The notes below the pieces were generated by a model, which made no database searches, was not told the DNA's origin, and saw only the letters and a program-made list of their open reading frames with translations. Below, in pieces: positions 1-10,036 of a DNA stretch of 64,000 nt. This DNA is from Paenibacillus sp. GSMTC-2017. Its GTDB lineage: Bacteria; Bacillota; Bacilli; Paenibacillales; Paenibacillaceae. Numbering within the stretch: the first letter of the stretch is position 1; each line of letters starts with the position of its first letter. The stretch covers positions 215,367 through 279,366 of the forward strand of contig NZ_JAECMT010000006.1 in NCBI RefSeq assembly GCF_016019935.1, given 5' to 3'. The translations under genes were made by a program, and so were the position numbers.

Positions 1-1538
<1,538 letters not shown>

Positions 1539-1707
1539 ATTACTATCTCCTACTGTTGCTCTTCAGGTTATCCCTCCCCTAAAAAAGCATGGTTTGAAAT
1601 CAAAATGGTGATAGTGTTTCTAAGGTCAATATTTTGCGACCTAGTGAGCAATAGTCACAAAAAGATTAATAATATAATTTTATGTAATTAGAATGGAGCG
1701 GGTTGGA

Positions 1708-2094
1708 ATGGCTACGATCAACGTAATTGTTGCAGATGTTAAAAGTGATGAAATAGAGGCAAGGGAACTAGACATAAATGAAGGTATATACGAGGCATTA
1801 GAAAAAATTGCAGAGGGCAATGTAGTTTCTATTAGTATATGGAATGATGTTGTATTGTGGATGAACTTGGATGTACAACAAGATCAATCAGCATTTAATT
1901 TCGATCTTACTGAGAAAGAACGAGCTGGAAATGTTGATGAGTATCAACCTAAAGTATCCGTTTTCGGTAACGCAGTGTTCACTGGTACAGATGCAGACGG
2001 TGAGCCGATTGGAATGACAGCGGACGAAATTGATTATATAAAGAGCAAGTTCGTCAATCGTCGTACTTATCACCAATTCACTAAAAAGTTTTAA
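1708..2094 (+). CDS. Small acidic protein of unknown function next to the CRISPR array
   Basis: An open frame of 128 codons begins at the ATG at 1708, preceded by GGAGCGGG at good distance; the in-frame ATG at 1693 has no ribosome binding site. The product is clearly acidic (about 26 Asp/Glu against 12 Lys/Arg), with no signal peptide or membrane segment. The N-terminal third reads as strand-helix (TINVIVADVKSDEIEARELD, then an amphipathic helix); the last 30 residues are more basic. I do not recognise the family. It lies 170 bp past the last decayed repeat on the same strand, so it is not part of a normal cas operon. A DNA-mimic or CRISPR-linked role cannot be inferred from this alone. Confidence 0.7.
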   Translation: MATINVIVADVKSDEIEARELDINEGIYEALEKIAEGNVVSISIWNDVVLWMNLDVQQDQSAFNFDLTEKERAGNVDEYQPKVSVFGNAVFTGTDADGEPIGMTADEIDYIKSKFVNRRTYHQFTKKF

Positions 2095-2200
2095 GCATAA
2101 GAATCCACGAGTTTGCCTATAAATCGTTTTATCCCTATCATCCCAGCAACGAAAACAGCTATTATTAGGCTATGATTACACCTAAATAGGAGCTGTTGCT

Positions 2201-3118
2201 TTGAAAAATAAAAATGAATATATTTGTAATGTATTGCTAGCTATGGAGCAGCGAGGACTAACTAATATTACACCAAATACGCTGAGCGAAGGCGGCAACC
2301 TAATTGTCCATCTTGCACCTCATCCTATCGTCGCTCGTATAGCAATGGTACGTTCCATGGAAGACGGAGTCAAAGCGTTCCAAACGATGAACCGTGAATT
2401 GCAAGTAACGAGACACTTGCATGCGATGGGCGTTCCCGTATTGTTACCCTCGGACTTAGCAGGAATAGAACCACTCGATGTGGATGGAACGTGGATGACA
2501 CTATGGGAGTATATACCTCGTATCTCCATCCAACCGTTAAGACCAGAAGAAGACTATCTTATGGTGGACAATCTTTCAGTAAACATACAGAGTTTCCAAG
2601 GTGAACTTCCACCCCTCGGTGTATGGGAAGGAGTCACTAAGTCGGCTCAGAGACTGGAACAACAAACAGATTCACGTATAAAAAAGCTACTTAAGCTCTA
2701 CCAGAGCATAAACGAAGAGATGAGATCAGGAACTAGAGCGTTGTATCCTTGCCACGGAGATGCCCATGCCCGCAATACGATTGCAAGTCAGAGGGGATGG
2801 CTGTGGATGGATTTCGAGGATGTATCTTTGATGCCTGTCTATTGGGATAAAGCCTCATATGTTGCAAACCGTGCTCTGATGAGCAGATATCACGAGCCAA
2901 GCTTCCATTACATGTTGGAAAAAGCTAATGAATCTGATCAACTAGAAGATTTTCAATTTGCAATTACTGCGAGAGTGCTTATGTCTACGCTCGGTAATCT
3001 AGATTATGCTCTAAGGGGAGACGGGGATTTGACTTATGCTTCACGTCAATTGGAGCTAGTGGGGAATTTTATCAATGAGTTGCCATCTGTCATAACAAAA
3101 AGAGGGAGAAGAGCCTAG
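2201..3118 (+). CDS. Aminoglycoside phosphotransferase (APH)-fold kinase family protein
   Basis: This 305-residue protein starts at TTG 2201 behind AGGAG (2188). It has the APH/choline-kinase-like catalytic signature: the Brenner motif HGDAHARN at about residues 185-192 (catalytic Asp and Mg-binding Asn) and a DFED metal motif about 20 residues later, at usual family spacing and length. The N-terminal lobe is less conserved. Such proteins phosphorylate hydroxyls of small molecules such as antibiotics, homoserine, choline or methylthioribose; the substrate here cannot be told. It is monocistronic and not in a resistance cluster, so a housekeeping or orphan role is as likely as drug resistance. 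Confidence 0.8.
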   Translation: MKNKNEYICNVLLAMEQRGLTNITPNTLSEGGNLIVHLAPHPIVARIAMVRSMEDGVKAFQTMNRELQVTRHLHAMGVPVLLPSDLAGIEPLDVDGTWMTLWEYIPRISIQPLRPEEDYLMVDNLSVNIQSFQGELPPLGVWEGVTKSAQRLEQQTDSRIKKLLKLYQSINEEMRSGTRALYPCHGDAHARNTIASQRGWLWMDFEDVSLMPVYWDKASYVANRALMSRYHEPSFHYMLEKANESDQLEDFQFAITARVLMSTLGNLDYALRGDGDLTYASRQLELVGNFINELPSVITKRGRRA

Positions 3119-3212
3119 AAGGGTAGACTGTTTATGCAGACTACCCTATTTTATCTTTCACCATCCTCATCATTATAATGAAAATGTTCATGATGAATGG
3201 AGTCCAACCCCC

Positions 3213-4178
3213 TCACTCATAATCCAAACTTCCCTCCCCCTCAAAAGGATGTATCATATCTGCCACAGCCTGATACAAATTTTCTGGATTTTCTGCAATG
3301 CGATGACATACATACAGGTACCATTCTTGCCCGTAGGGCAAATAAACTCTACAGCTATTTCCTCTACGCTTCAGCTCGCTGATCCGTTCTGGTCGAATAC
3401 CATAAAGCATCTCATATTCGGCATATGTACCGGAAGTAAGTTCATAACGCAGCTCCAGCTCTTGCAGCACAACTTCGTCATGTGTAGCAATAGAAACAGG
3501 ATGTTTCGCTCTCAAAATTTGCATAGCCATATTCAAATAGCGATCATTTAGCTCCGTAGATCGAGAAAACGACGTGCCAGCAGACTCTTGATAAGCCCCT
3601 TTTACAAGACGAATTCTCCCTGGAAAATGAAGCAGCTCCTTCAAATCCTGCTGTGAGCGATGCAGATGTGCTTGCAACGTAACCCCAACATTCGGATATT
3701 GATCCGTCACCCGTTTATAAATATCCAAAATCGCATCAGTCTTTGATGACTCCTCCATGCCAATCATGATGGAAATCCCAGACTCCTGTGCTTTCTCAGC
3801 TAATTCCAACAGGTTCGTATAAGCTAAGCTCTTGCTAACCGTTAATCCGATATGAGAAAGGTCGAGCGAAATCGATTCGCGAGACGAGCCTCCACCTAAG
3901 CCTTCGATAACTGCCAGAAACTCATCTTTAACTTTTTCACATTCCTCAACGGTGCTCGTATTTTCTCCTATGTATTCCACAGAAACGGCATAACCTTTCG
4001 CCAACAACTGATTCGCCACATCTATAGCCTCGACCTTACTTTCTCCCGTCACAAATCTTCTAGCTGCCTTCCACAGCAGCGGGTAAAGCTCCTCAGACTG
4101 CCTAATGTAGGTTTTAATCTGATCATTACGCGAAATCGATTTAAGTGCATCTGTTAATTGTATTGCAGGGCTAAGCAT
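3213..4178 (-). CDS. putB: Proline dehydrogenase (FAD-dependent, single-domain)
   Basis: This is a 321-residue soluble flavoenzyme of the PRODH/PutB family that oxidises proline to pyrroline-5-carboxylate. Family signatures are visible: RLVKGAYQES (FAD/substrate barrel strand), ATHDEVVLQELE, YEMLYGIRPE, and near the C-terminus RVYLPYGQEWYLYVCHRIAENPEN, whose Arg and Tyr residues contact proline. Length fits the short monofunctional Gram-positive enzymes. ATG 4178 follows AAAGGAG; a GTG one codon upstream is also possible and a longer upstream start lacks an RBS. It is divergent from a MocR-type regulator 116 bp away. No P5C dehydrogenase is adjacent. Confidence 0.9.
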   Translation of the reverse strand: MLSPAIQLTDALKSISRNDQIKTYIRQSEELYPLLWKAARRFVTGESKVEAIDVANQLLAKGYAVSVEYIGENTSTVEECEKVKDEFLAVIEGLGGGSSRESISLDLSHIGLTVSKSLAYTNLLELAEKAQESGISIMIGMEESSKTDAILDIYKRVTDQYPNVGVTLQAHLHRSQQDLKELLHFPGRIRLVKGAYQESAGTSFSRSTELNDRYLNMAMQILRAKHPVSIATHDEVVLQELELRYELTSGTYAEYEMLYGIRPERISELKRRGNSCRVYLPYGQEWYLYVCHRIAENPENLYQAVADMIHPFEGEGSLDYE

Positions 4179-4238
4179 AACACGTTCACTCCTTTTTCTA
4201 TTTGATACCAATGTAACATGTTAAAATGGTTCTTATGA

Positions 4239-4272
4239 GTGCCACTTCCATGCACCTTTTGTGGTACCACTT
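4239..4272. promoter_or_regulatory. Candidate MocR operator: direct repeat in the putB/mocR divergent region
   Basis: Two near-identical 9-mers, GTGCCACTT (4239-4247) and GTACCACTT (4264-4272), lie 25 bp apart start to start; the second overlaps the palindrome GTGGTACCAC (4261-4270). Direct repeats containing ACCA cores are typical targets of GabR/PdxR-type MocR regulators. A further palindrome, TAACATGTTA, sits at 4214-4223. Binding is inferred. Confidence 0.45.
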
Positions 4273-4294
4273 TCGCATAAGGAGGTTATCCACC

Positions 4295-5704
4295 ATGCTC
4301 TGGATACCGATTGATAGATCGCTAGATATTCCGTTAATTAGACAAATATATGGTCAAATAAGAGGACAAATATTAGGGGGCGATCTGCAATTCGGGGACA
4401 AGTTGCCTTCCACACGCGAGCTTTCAGAACAATTAAAGGTATCTAGAAATGTTGTACTAGAGGCATATGATCAATTACTAGCGGAAGGTTTTTTGCTTTC
4501 GGAGAGGGGATCAGGAACGTATGTTGCGGAAGGTACTTTTTTGGAGCAGACGAGATTAACTTCTCCCTATCAATCCCATCTCGTAGTAGAAGATGAGAAG
4601 ATTTATAGCGACGTCATCAACTTTCGATCCGGCATACCTGCACTAGATGAATTCCCGCGAAAAACGTGGATGAGATTATCCCAGTCCATTTGGAACGAAG
4701 CCCCGTCTACTTCTTTTGGCTACGGCATGCCAGAAGGTCAATACAAACTAAGATACCAGTTATCACGTTATTTGCTAAAAACAAGAGGAGTCGATTGCCA
4801 TCCTGATCAAATTGTCATTACGTCGGGAGCTACTCAAGCGCTAACGTTAGTTTCCAAGCTTCTTTTAACGCAAGGGGATCATGTCATTATCGAAGATCCG
4901 ATTACCCACGATATTCAAACGATATTTACGAATGCAGGTGCACAGTTATACCCTATTCCTGCGGACGAAAACGGCATGCAGACGTCATTGCTGCCTCAAC
5001 ATATAGGGCCGAAGTTTGTGTTCCTTACACCATCTCATCACTTTCCGTTAGGGGGGACACTACCGATCCAGCGGCGCATTCAATTAGTGAACTATGCAAG
5101 ACATACGAATGGTTATTTGGTTGAGGATGACTATGATAGTGAGTTTCGTCATGAAGGTACACCAGTTAGCTCCCTGCAAGGGCTAGAGCCAGAACGTGTT
5201 TTGTACATCGGTTCCTTTAGCAAAATATTATCGCCAGCGCTTCGCCTCGGTTATCTCATTCTTCCGATTCATCTGATTGAGCAATGCCGCAGACTGAAGT
5301 GGTTTTCGGATTTGCACACATCCTCATTAGATCAACTGATTCTTGCCCGATTTATCGAACAAGGCTATTTGGAGAAACATGTTACAAAGATGAAGAAGCT
5401 TTATAAGGGTCGAAGAGAGGTTTTAATAGAGAGTTTGAAGGAAATGTTTACCGATCAAATGACGATTAAAGGATACACGACAGGTCTGCATTTGATAGCG
5501 GAATGGAAGGATGTTTATTTTACAGAAGTGGTGCTTGCTCATATTGAAAGCTTCGGTGTTAAAGTATACCCAGTGGAATCTCATACGCTTGTAAAAGGAA
5601 AACATACCCGCAGCATCATTATTGGCTACGGGCATTTGACGAATGAACAAATACGAGAAGGGGTAAGTAGACTGCATCAAGCGCTACTTAATAACGCCCA
5701 TTAA
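4295..5704 (+). CDS. MocR/GabR-type PLP-dependent transcriptional regulator
   Basis: An N-terminal GntR-type winged helix (about residues 10-75, with DKLPSTRELSEQLKVSRNVVLEAYDQL) is joined by a linker to a type I aminotransferase fold. The PLP region is visible: TSGATQAL, the EDPITHD segment, DDYDSEF and the SFSKILSPALRLGY lysine motif that forms the Schiff base. ATG 4295 follows AAGGAGG; the earlier in-frame ATG at 4226 has no RBS and would add an atypical tail. At 469 residues it has normal MocR length. Its divergent placement against proline dehydrogenase suggests it senses an amino-acid-derived aldehyde or amine and controls putB. Its 3' end overlaps the convergent DJ-1 gene by 21 bp. Confidence 0.9.
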   Translation: MLWIPIDRSLDIPLIRQIYGQIRGQILGGDLQFGDKLPSTRELSEQLKVSRNVVLEAYDQLLAEGFLLSERGSGTYVAEGTFLEQTRLTSPYQSHLVVEDEKIYSDVINFRSGIPALDEFPRKTWMRLSQSIWNEAPSTSFGYGMPEGQYKLRYQLSRYLLKTRGVDCHPDQIVITSGATQALTLVSKLLLTQGDHVIIEDPITHDIQTIFTNAGAQLYPIPADENGMQTSLLPQHIGPKFVFLTPSHHFPLGGTLPIQRRIQLVNYARHTNGYLVEDDYDSEFRHEGTPVSSLQGLEPERVLYIGSFSKILSPALRLGYLILPIHLIEQCRRLKWFSDLHTSSLDQLILARFIEQGYLEKHVTKMKKLYKGRREVLIESLKEMFTDQMTIKGYTTGLHLIAEWKDVYFTEVVLAHIESFGVKVYPVESHTLVKGKHTRSIIIGYGHLTNEQIREGVSRLHQALLNNAH

Positions 5705-6274
5705 CCGTTTCACATGGTTAGCATTATCGGTAGAAGTAAGCTTCTCTAGCAATAAAAACGCCACATCAAGCGCAGTTGATGGATTGAACGAAGTTATAAT
5801 GTTGCGGTCAATAACGATGGGCTGGTCAGGAATAACGTTAACGCCCATCTCGGTAAGTTGAGTTTGACGCATACGATTGTTCAGATTATAAGTTGTGGCT
5901 GTTCTACCCTCTAGAGCACCGCTTTTACCAATGGGCAGTGCTCCTACACAAATGGATGCAATATATTTCCCTTGTCTATCGAACTCTCTGATGAATGCAA
6001 GCACATCTGGTCGATAGGCGTCCTCGTAAAACCCAGCAGACTCAAACCCGCCAGGCAATGCCAATGCGTCGAATTCATCAACCGTTACGTCAGAAAGAAG
6101 CTTCTCTGGAAGGACGGTGAAGTTAAATGTACATGTTAGTTTGGCCCGTGTACCTACAGCTACTAGCTCCGTCGAACCATCGCCTTGAAGCTTGTTCCAT
6201 CCAATTACATCAGTAAATACGCTCGCTTCATACGCTTCGAACCCATTTGGCAATAACAAACACGTTTTTTTCAT
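5684..6274 (-). CDS. DJ-1/PfpI (class I glutamine amidotransferase-like) protein
   Basis: This 196-residue protein has the DJ-1 fold: the N-terminal strand KKTCLLLPNGFEAYEA with the acidic residue that pairs with the nucleophile, ALPGGFESAGF, and the nucleophile elbow YIASICVGALPIG with the reactive Cys. Relatives act as glyoxalase III/deglycase, chaperone or isonitrile hydratase; the exact activity is not readable. ATG 6274 is preceded by GGAGG; an upstream ATG at 6313 lacks one. A LysR gene is divergent and is the likely regulator. The gene ends 21 bp inside the 3' end of the convergent MocR gene. Confidence 0.85.
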   Translation of the reverse strand: MKKTCLLLPNGFEAYEASVFTDVIGWNKLQGDGSTELVAVGTRAKLTCTFNFTVLPEKLLSDVTVDEFDALALPGGFESAGFYEDAYRPDVLAFIREFDRQGKYIASICVGALPIGKSGALEGRTATTYNLNNRMRQTQLTEMGVNVIPDQPIVIDRNIITSFNPSTALDVAFLLLEKLTSTDNANHVKRLMGVIK

Positions 6275-6420
6275 CGCAAACGCCTCCATCTCTTCCGTTA
6301 CTTTTTTTGTCATATCTTGTTTTCATCGTATGCTACAATTTATTATTAGTAAAATTGAAATATCCGACCATAACATTCAGTATTTCTGATAATTAAATAA
6401 ACCGTAAGGAGCGATGACCT

Positions 6421-7293
6421 ATCGATATCCGTCAGTTTCAAACGTTTAAAGCAGTCGCAGATTTGAATAGTTTTACGAAGGCTGCGCAGCAGCTCCAATA
6501 TTCACAGGCGACCATTACGTCTCATATTCAACAGCTTGAAGAAGAGCTAGGATATCCGCTGTTTGACCGATTGGGTAAGCGGATTGCACTCACTGCGGTT
6601 GGACATGAGTTGTATATCTACGTCGGGGAGCTTCTTACTGCCTATACGAAAATCAAACATATATCGGATAACGACGATACAGTAAAAGGTGAGCTTCGAA
6701 TAGGTGCATCTGAGACGATGACTGTTTATAAGTTAGGTCCAGTGTTGTCGCAATATAAGAAAAGTTATCCTGACGTGAGACTTTCACTTGTTAACGATAA
6801 CTGCATACCGCTGCGGGAGAAGCTGCATGCAGGAGAGCTGGATATCGTGATTACGATGGAGCCTATCGTGAGCGACGCACAATTGATTTCAAGAACACTC
6901 TTCGAGGAGCAGCTTGTTTTCGTAAGTGGCAGGGATCGTGCAGCATCGTCTATTTTGGCTGCATCGGGCGAATGTATGATTTTTAGCGAAAAAAACTGCT
7001 CATTAAGACGTACCTTCGAGGCCTATATGGTGGAGAAGGGATTGGATGTTAGCAACCAGATGGAATTTACGAGTATGGAGGCTATGAAGCAGTGTATAGT
7101 AAGCGGACTTGGCATTAGCTTAATGCCTACTATCAGTGTGGCCGCTCTATTAGGGAATGGAGATATGAAGGTGATCGAGCTGACCGGGGAGCCACTTACC
7201 TTCTACGCACAAGTTTCCTACCATAAAGACAAGTGGCTGTCCGTTGCCCATAAGAAGTTTTTGTCATCTCTTTCAAAACATTTTGATTATTAA
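6421..7293 (+). CDS. LysR-family transcriptional regulator with apparent ATC start codon
   Basis: The coding frame runs IDIRQFQTFKAVADLNSFTKAAQQ, matching the usual LysR N-terminus (MDIRQF...). The helix-turn-helix is QYSQATITSHIQQLEEEL, followed by a periplasmic-binding-like effector domain to about residue 290. The only conventional start in frame is TTG 6463, which would delete most of the first helix and has no RBS. A TGA closes the frame at 6415-6417, and AAGGAG (6405-6410) sits 10 nt before the ATC at 6421, exactly where the family Met belongs. So either ATC initiates here, or a one-base change has separated the coding frame from the ATG at 6414. It is divergent from the DJ-1 gene, its probable target. 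Confidence 0.8.
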   Translation: MDIRQFQTFKAVADLNSFTKAAQQLQYSQATITSHIQQLEEELGYPLFDRLGKRIALTAVGHELYIYVGELLTAYTKIKHISDNDDTVKGELRIGASETMTVYKLGPVLSQYKKSYPDVRLSLVNDNCIPLREKLHAGELDIVITMEPIVSDAQLISRTLFEEQLVFVSGRDRAASSILAASGECMIFSEKNCSLRRTFEAYMVEKGLDVSNQMEFTSMEAMKQCIVSGLGISLMPTISVAALLGNGDMKVIELTGEPLTFYAQVSYHKDKWLSVAHKKFLSSLSKHFDY

Positions 7294-7317
7294 ATAGATC
7301 CATTTAGTACGATTAAC

Positions 7318-7377
7318 AGCCGAATTAAGCTATGAAACGCAAGTTATCTATCATTTTCATAGCAAAACACGGCTTTT
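7318..7377 (+). terminator. Probable terminator after the LysR gene
   Basis: A nested inverted repeat, AGCCG...CGGCT with inner GCTATGAA...TTTCATAGC, ends in TTTT. The rest of the 7294-7632 gap holds no gene, and I saw no convincing promoter in it. Confidence 0.55.
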
Positions 7378-7632
7378 ACTCCGTCTCATATACAATCATT
7401 TCAACTAAAAATTGATAATGCGTGCAAGGATGAGTAGAGGTGAGCTTTTTATCGTTGATGACCCTATTACGTAATAAATTCCCTCCAATTTGACCGTTTT
7501 TTGTCTTTTAAAAGCGTTAGATTGACGTTTACGATTTGGAACTGCTGGGAGTATCATTTGGCTCATAGCAATTGACGACTTTAGCGTTTCAAAGTAAGTC
7601 GTAAGTGTAGATGGGGATAGGAGATATCATCA

Positions 7633-8082
7633 ATGAAACTAGAAGAATATGTACTCATTTCTGCACCGAATGAAGCGGGACGGTCGTTTCTCAAAGCTTT
7701 GCTTATGAGAGGTATTCCCGTTGTAGGTCTTGCGAATACAATCGAACAATTGGAATATATGCGGGAGCTTGGTCTGGTTTATACCATTATGGTTATGCAG
7801 GGCGACGAGCATAAGTGTGTACTGCCTCCAGTCCCAATCGGGAAAGTTTATTTGTTCGAGCAATCATTGCCGGCTTTATGCCAATATTTGCTCGTCTGTC
7901 GTGTATGGACTTCCAAATCAATTTTTATCATTAAGTCAGTAGCTGATCGTATCTCAAATGCCCCATCCATATATCGACAACTCGGTGCTAACCACGTACT
8001 TCTCTCCACTGGCAACGATATGAATTTCTTATTAGGATCAGAGCTTAGGGAAGATCCAGCTTCAATTAGGCTTGCTCACTAA
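7633..8082 (+). CDS. Unknown Rossmann-like protein, paralogue of the first kdp-operon gene
   Basis: This 149-residue soluble protein follows AGGAG. It has the look of a nucleotide-binding alpha/beta protein: strand YVLISAPNEAGRSF, helix, strand GIPVVGLANT, and later IGKVYLFEQSLPALCQYL and IYRQLGANHVLL. It aligns by eye over its whole length with the product of 19762-20187 (shared APNE.GR.FL, GIPV, VYLF, L.CRYL, YR.LGA). I cannot assign a named family or activity. It stands alone with its own upstream region, 100 bp before an amidase gene, and shows no riboswitch of its own. Confidence 0.8.
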   Translation: MKLEEYVLISAPNEAGRSFLKALLMRGIPVVGLANTIEQLEYMRELGLVYTIMVMQGDEHKCVLPPVPIGKVYLFEQSLPALCQYLLVCRVWTSKSIFIIKSVADRISNAPSIYRQLGANHVLLSTGNDMNFLLGSELREDPASIRLAH

Positions 8083-8184
8083 TCCCTCATATAACTATAA
8101 TCAAACTTTACATTCCTACGAACAAGCCTCTTATGGTAGCTTTATCCTATATAGAGACAATTTGTGATTGTGGGGATGAAAAGG

Positions 8185-9660
8185 ATGACTGTGAACATTG
8201 ATAAATGGATCGTCGACGCTACAATTGCAGATATGCAAACGGCGTTGGAAAGCGGAGCAATTAAATCCGAGCAGTTAGTACGGGCGTATCTAGATCGTAT
8301 AACACGTTATGACACGACGATTAATTCGGTATTGGAAATAAATCCAGATGCGCTGGAAATAGCGAAGGCTCTGGATATAGAACGAGAAGATTATGGCAGT
8401 CGCGGTAAGTTGCATGGCATTCCTATTTTGCTCAAGGACAATATTGATACACACGATCGTATGCATACGAGTGCGGGATCGATAGCGTTGACAGATTCTA
8501 TTGCGGAACAGGATTCTTTTGTAGCGGCACGTCTCCGAGCAGCGGGTGCTGTACTTTTAGGGAAAACGAACATGACAGAGTGGTCAAACTTTATGTCTTC
8601 TCGAATGCCAGCAGGATATAGCTCAAGAGGTGGTCTAGTCCGCAACCCGTACGGGCTAGAAGAACTTTTTGTCAGCGGTTCAAGCTCAGGCTCAGCAGCT
8701 GCGGTCGCCGCTGATTTAGCAGCAGGGGCAATCGGAACGGAGACAGCTGGGTCGATAATTGGACCAGCGAGCCAACATTTCCTAGTTGGCATCAAGCCAA
8801 CAGTTGGACTCATTAGCCGCTCAGGTGTGATTCCAATTTCGGTTAGCCAAGACACTCCGGGACCAATAGCGAAAACGGTAACGGATGCAGCCATTATACT
8901 AGGAGCGTTAACTGGTATAGATGATAGAGACCATGCAACGTATCGTAGTGAAAATAAATCATTCCATGACTACACACCATTTTTGGATAGAACATTTCTA
9001 GAGCAAGCAAAAATCGGAATTCCACGTCATTATTATAAAAATCTAGATGCAGAGAGACTGGCCATTATGGAAGAAGCGATTGAGACACTAAAATACGAAG
9101 GTGCAACAATCGTTGATCCTATCGAACTTCATGCGGAGCATTTGCCATGGAATAATGATGTCATTTGTTATGAGTTCAAAAAGGGACTCAATGCGTATTT
9201 ATCGGGACTAGATGCGACCGTTCCAGTTCATTCCTTGGAGGAGCTAATCGCTTATAACGAACAATATGCAGATAAGGCATTAAAGTATGGGCAAGATACG
9301 CTGCAATTTTCGCAAAAGAATACGTTGACTGAAGAAGAATACCTAGCGAAGAGAATCACTTATAATGAACTAGCACTCACAAAAGGGATTGATGATGTGC
9401 TTGATCGTTACAAACTGGATGCACTGCTGTTGCCTGGGGATGTAGACGGTATGTACATTGCAGCAAGACTTGGGTATCCATTGGTGACTGTTCCTGCGGG
9501 TTATTCCGAGCATGGTATTGTTGACGGAGATGGTGATTCTACGAAAGGCCCGTTCGGAGTAGTATTCTCTGGCAGAGCTTTTAGTGAACCAACTTTAATC
9601 AAGATGGCTTACGGATTTGAGCAAGCTACAAAGCATCGTTATCCGCCAAAATTATTGTAA
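8185..9660 (+). CDS. Amidase (amidase signature family)
   Basis: The product, about 491 residues, carries the amidase-signature core: Lys of the GIPILLKDNI segment (about residue 85), the Ser-rich GSSSGSAAAVAA loop and the GTETAGSIIGPAS strand that supplies the cis-Ser and nucleophilic Ser, so the Ser-Ser-Lys triad looks complete. Family members hydrolyse amides, including Asn/Gln-like and aryl or peptide amides; it is shorter and more divergent than GatA and lies outside any gatCAB context, so tRNA transamidation is unlikely. The start is uncertain among GTG 8164, ATG 8176, ATG 8185 and GTG 8191; ATG 8185 has GGGG at reasonable distance. Confidence 0.87.
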   Translation: MTVNIDKWIVDATIADMQTALESGAIKSEQLVRAYLDRITRYDTTINSVLEINPDALEIAKALDIEREDYGSRGKLHGIPILLKDNIDTHDRMHTSAGSIALTDSIAEQDSFVAARLRAAGAVLLGKTNMTEWSNFMSSRMPAGYSSRGGLVRNPYGLEELFVSGSSSGSAAAVAADLAAGAIGTETAGSIIGPASQHFLVGIKPTVGLISRSGVIPISVSQDTPGPIAKTVTDAAIILGALTGIDDRDHATYRSENKSFHDYTPFLDRTFLEQAKIGIPRHYYKNLDAERLAIMEEAIETLKYEGATIVDPIELHAEHLPWNNDVICYEFKKGLNAYLSGLDATVPVHSLEELIAYNEQYADKALKYGQDTLQFSQKNTLTEEEYLAKRITYNELALTKGIDDVLDRYKLDALLLPGDVDGMYIAARLGYPLVTVPAGYSEHGIVDGDGDSTKGPFGVVFSGRAFSEPTLIKMAYGFEQATKHRYPPKLL

Positions 9661-9719
9661 AAAACAGGATTTACTTTTAAATATTCATATGGTAATATTT
9701 CCAATAATATATTTAAATG

Positions 9720-10006
9720 CGCTGAAGAGAAGAGTAAATAACAGCAGTCTTTCACAGGGAGCCCCGGCAACTGGGAAGGGGTAGAGAAGGCGTTATTGAA
9801 GCAAGTCTCTGAGCTTCGTATCGGAATGAATGGTAGCTGACAATGATGATGCGACAGATGCTCCTGTTATCGAGCAATAGTATGGCATGTTAGGTAATGT
9901 CGTACTTAGCGAGGTTAATATGGTGACATATTAACGAAGCTGGGGTGGCACCGCGATGAACAATCTCGTCCCCAAGACTTTTGGTCTTGGGGGTGGGATT
10001 TTTTTG
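9720..10006 (+). ncRNA. T-box riboswitch, probably serine-specific, with terminator
   Basis: The T-box core GGGGTGGCACCGCG lies at 9942-9955 and is followed by a strong terminator (CCCCAAGAC/GTCTTGGGG, then seven T) ending at 10006. Stem I can be drawn with helices GCT/AGC, AGAGA/TCTCT and AATAAC/GTTATT; the 3' strand of the specifier loop then reads GAAGCAAG (9798-9805). Specifier AGC (Ser, 9800-9802) or GCA (Ala, 9801-9803) are both possible. The variable base in TGGC calls for a tRNA with discriminator G73, which fits tRNA-Ser and not tRNA-Ala (A73). It controls the MFS gene 30 bp downstream: uncharged tRNA should switch it on. Confidence 0.93.
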
Positions 10007-10036
10007 TTTGTCTACTAGAAGAGGGGAGCTACCGAA

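Noticed and set aside
1539..1707. CRISPR leader on the right side of the array
   Set aside because: The decayed repeats are on this side and the GAAAC ends point here, so this is the trailer.
7294..7632. A third ydaO riboswitch before the paralogue of the first kdp-operon gene
   Set aside because: None of the conserved blocks (GGGGTGAAT, CAGCTAACCTCGT) occurs there.
8185..9660. GatA subunit of the tRNA amidotransferase
   Set aside because: No gatC or gatB beside it, and the sequence is divergent from GatA beyond the signature.
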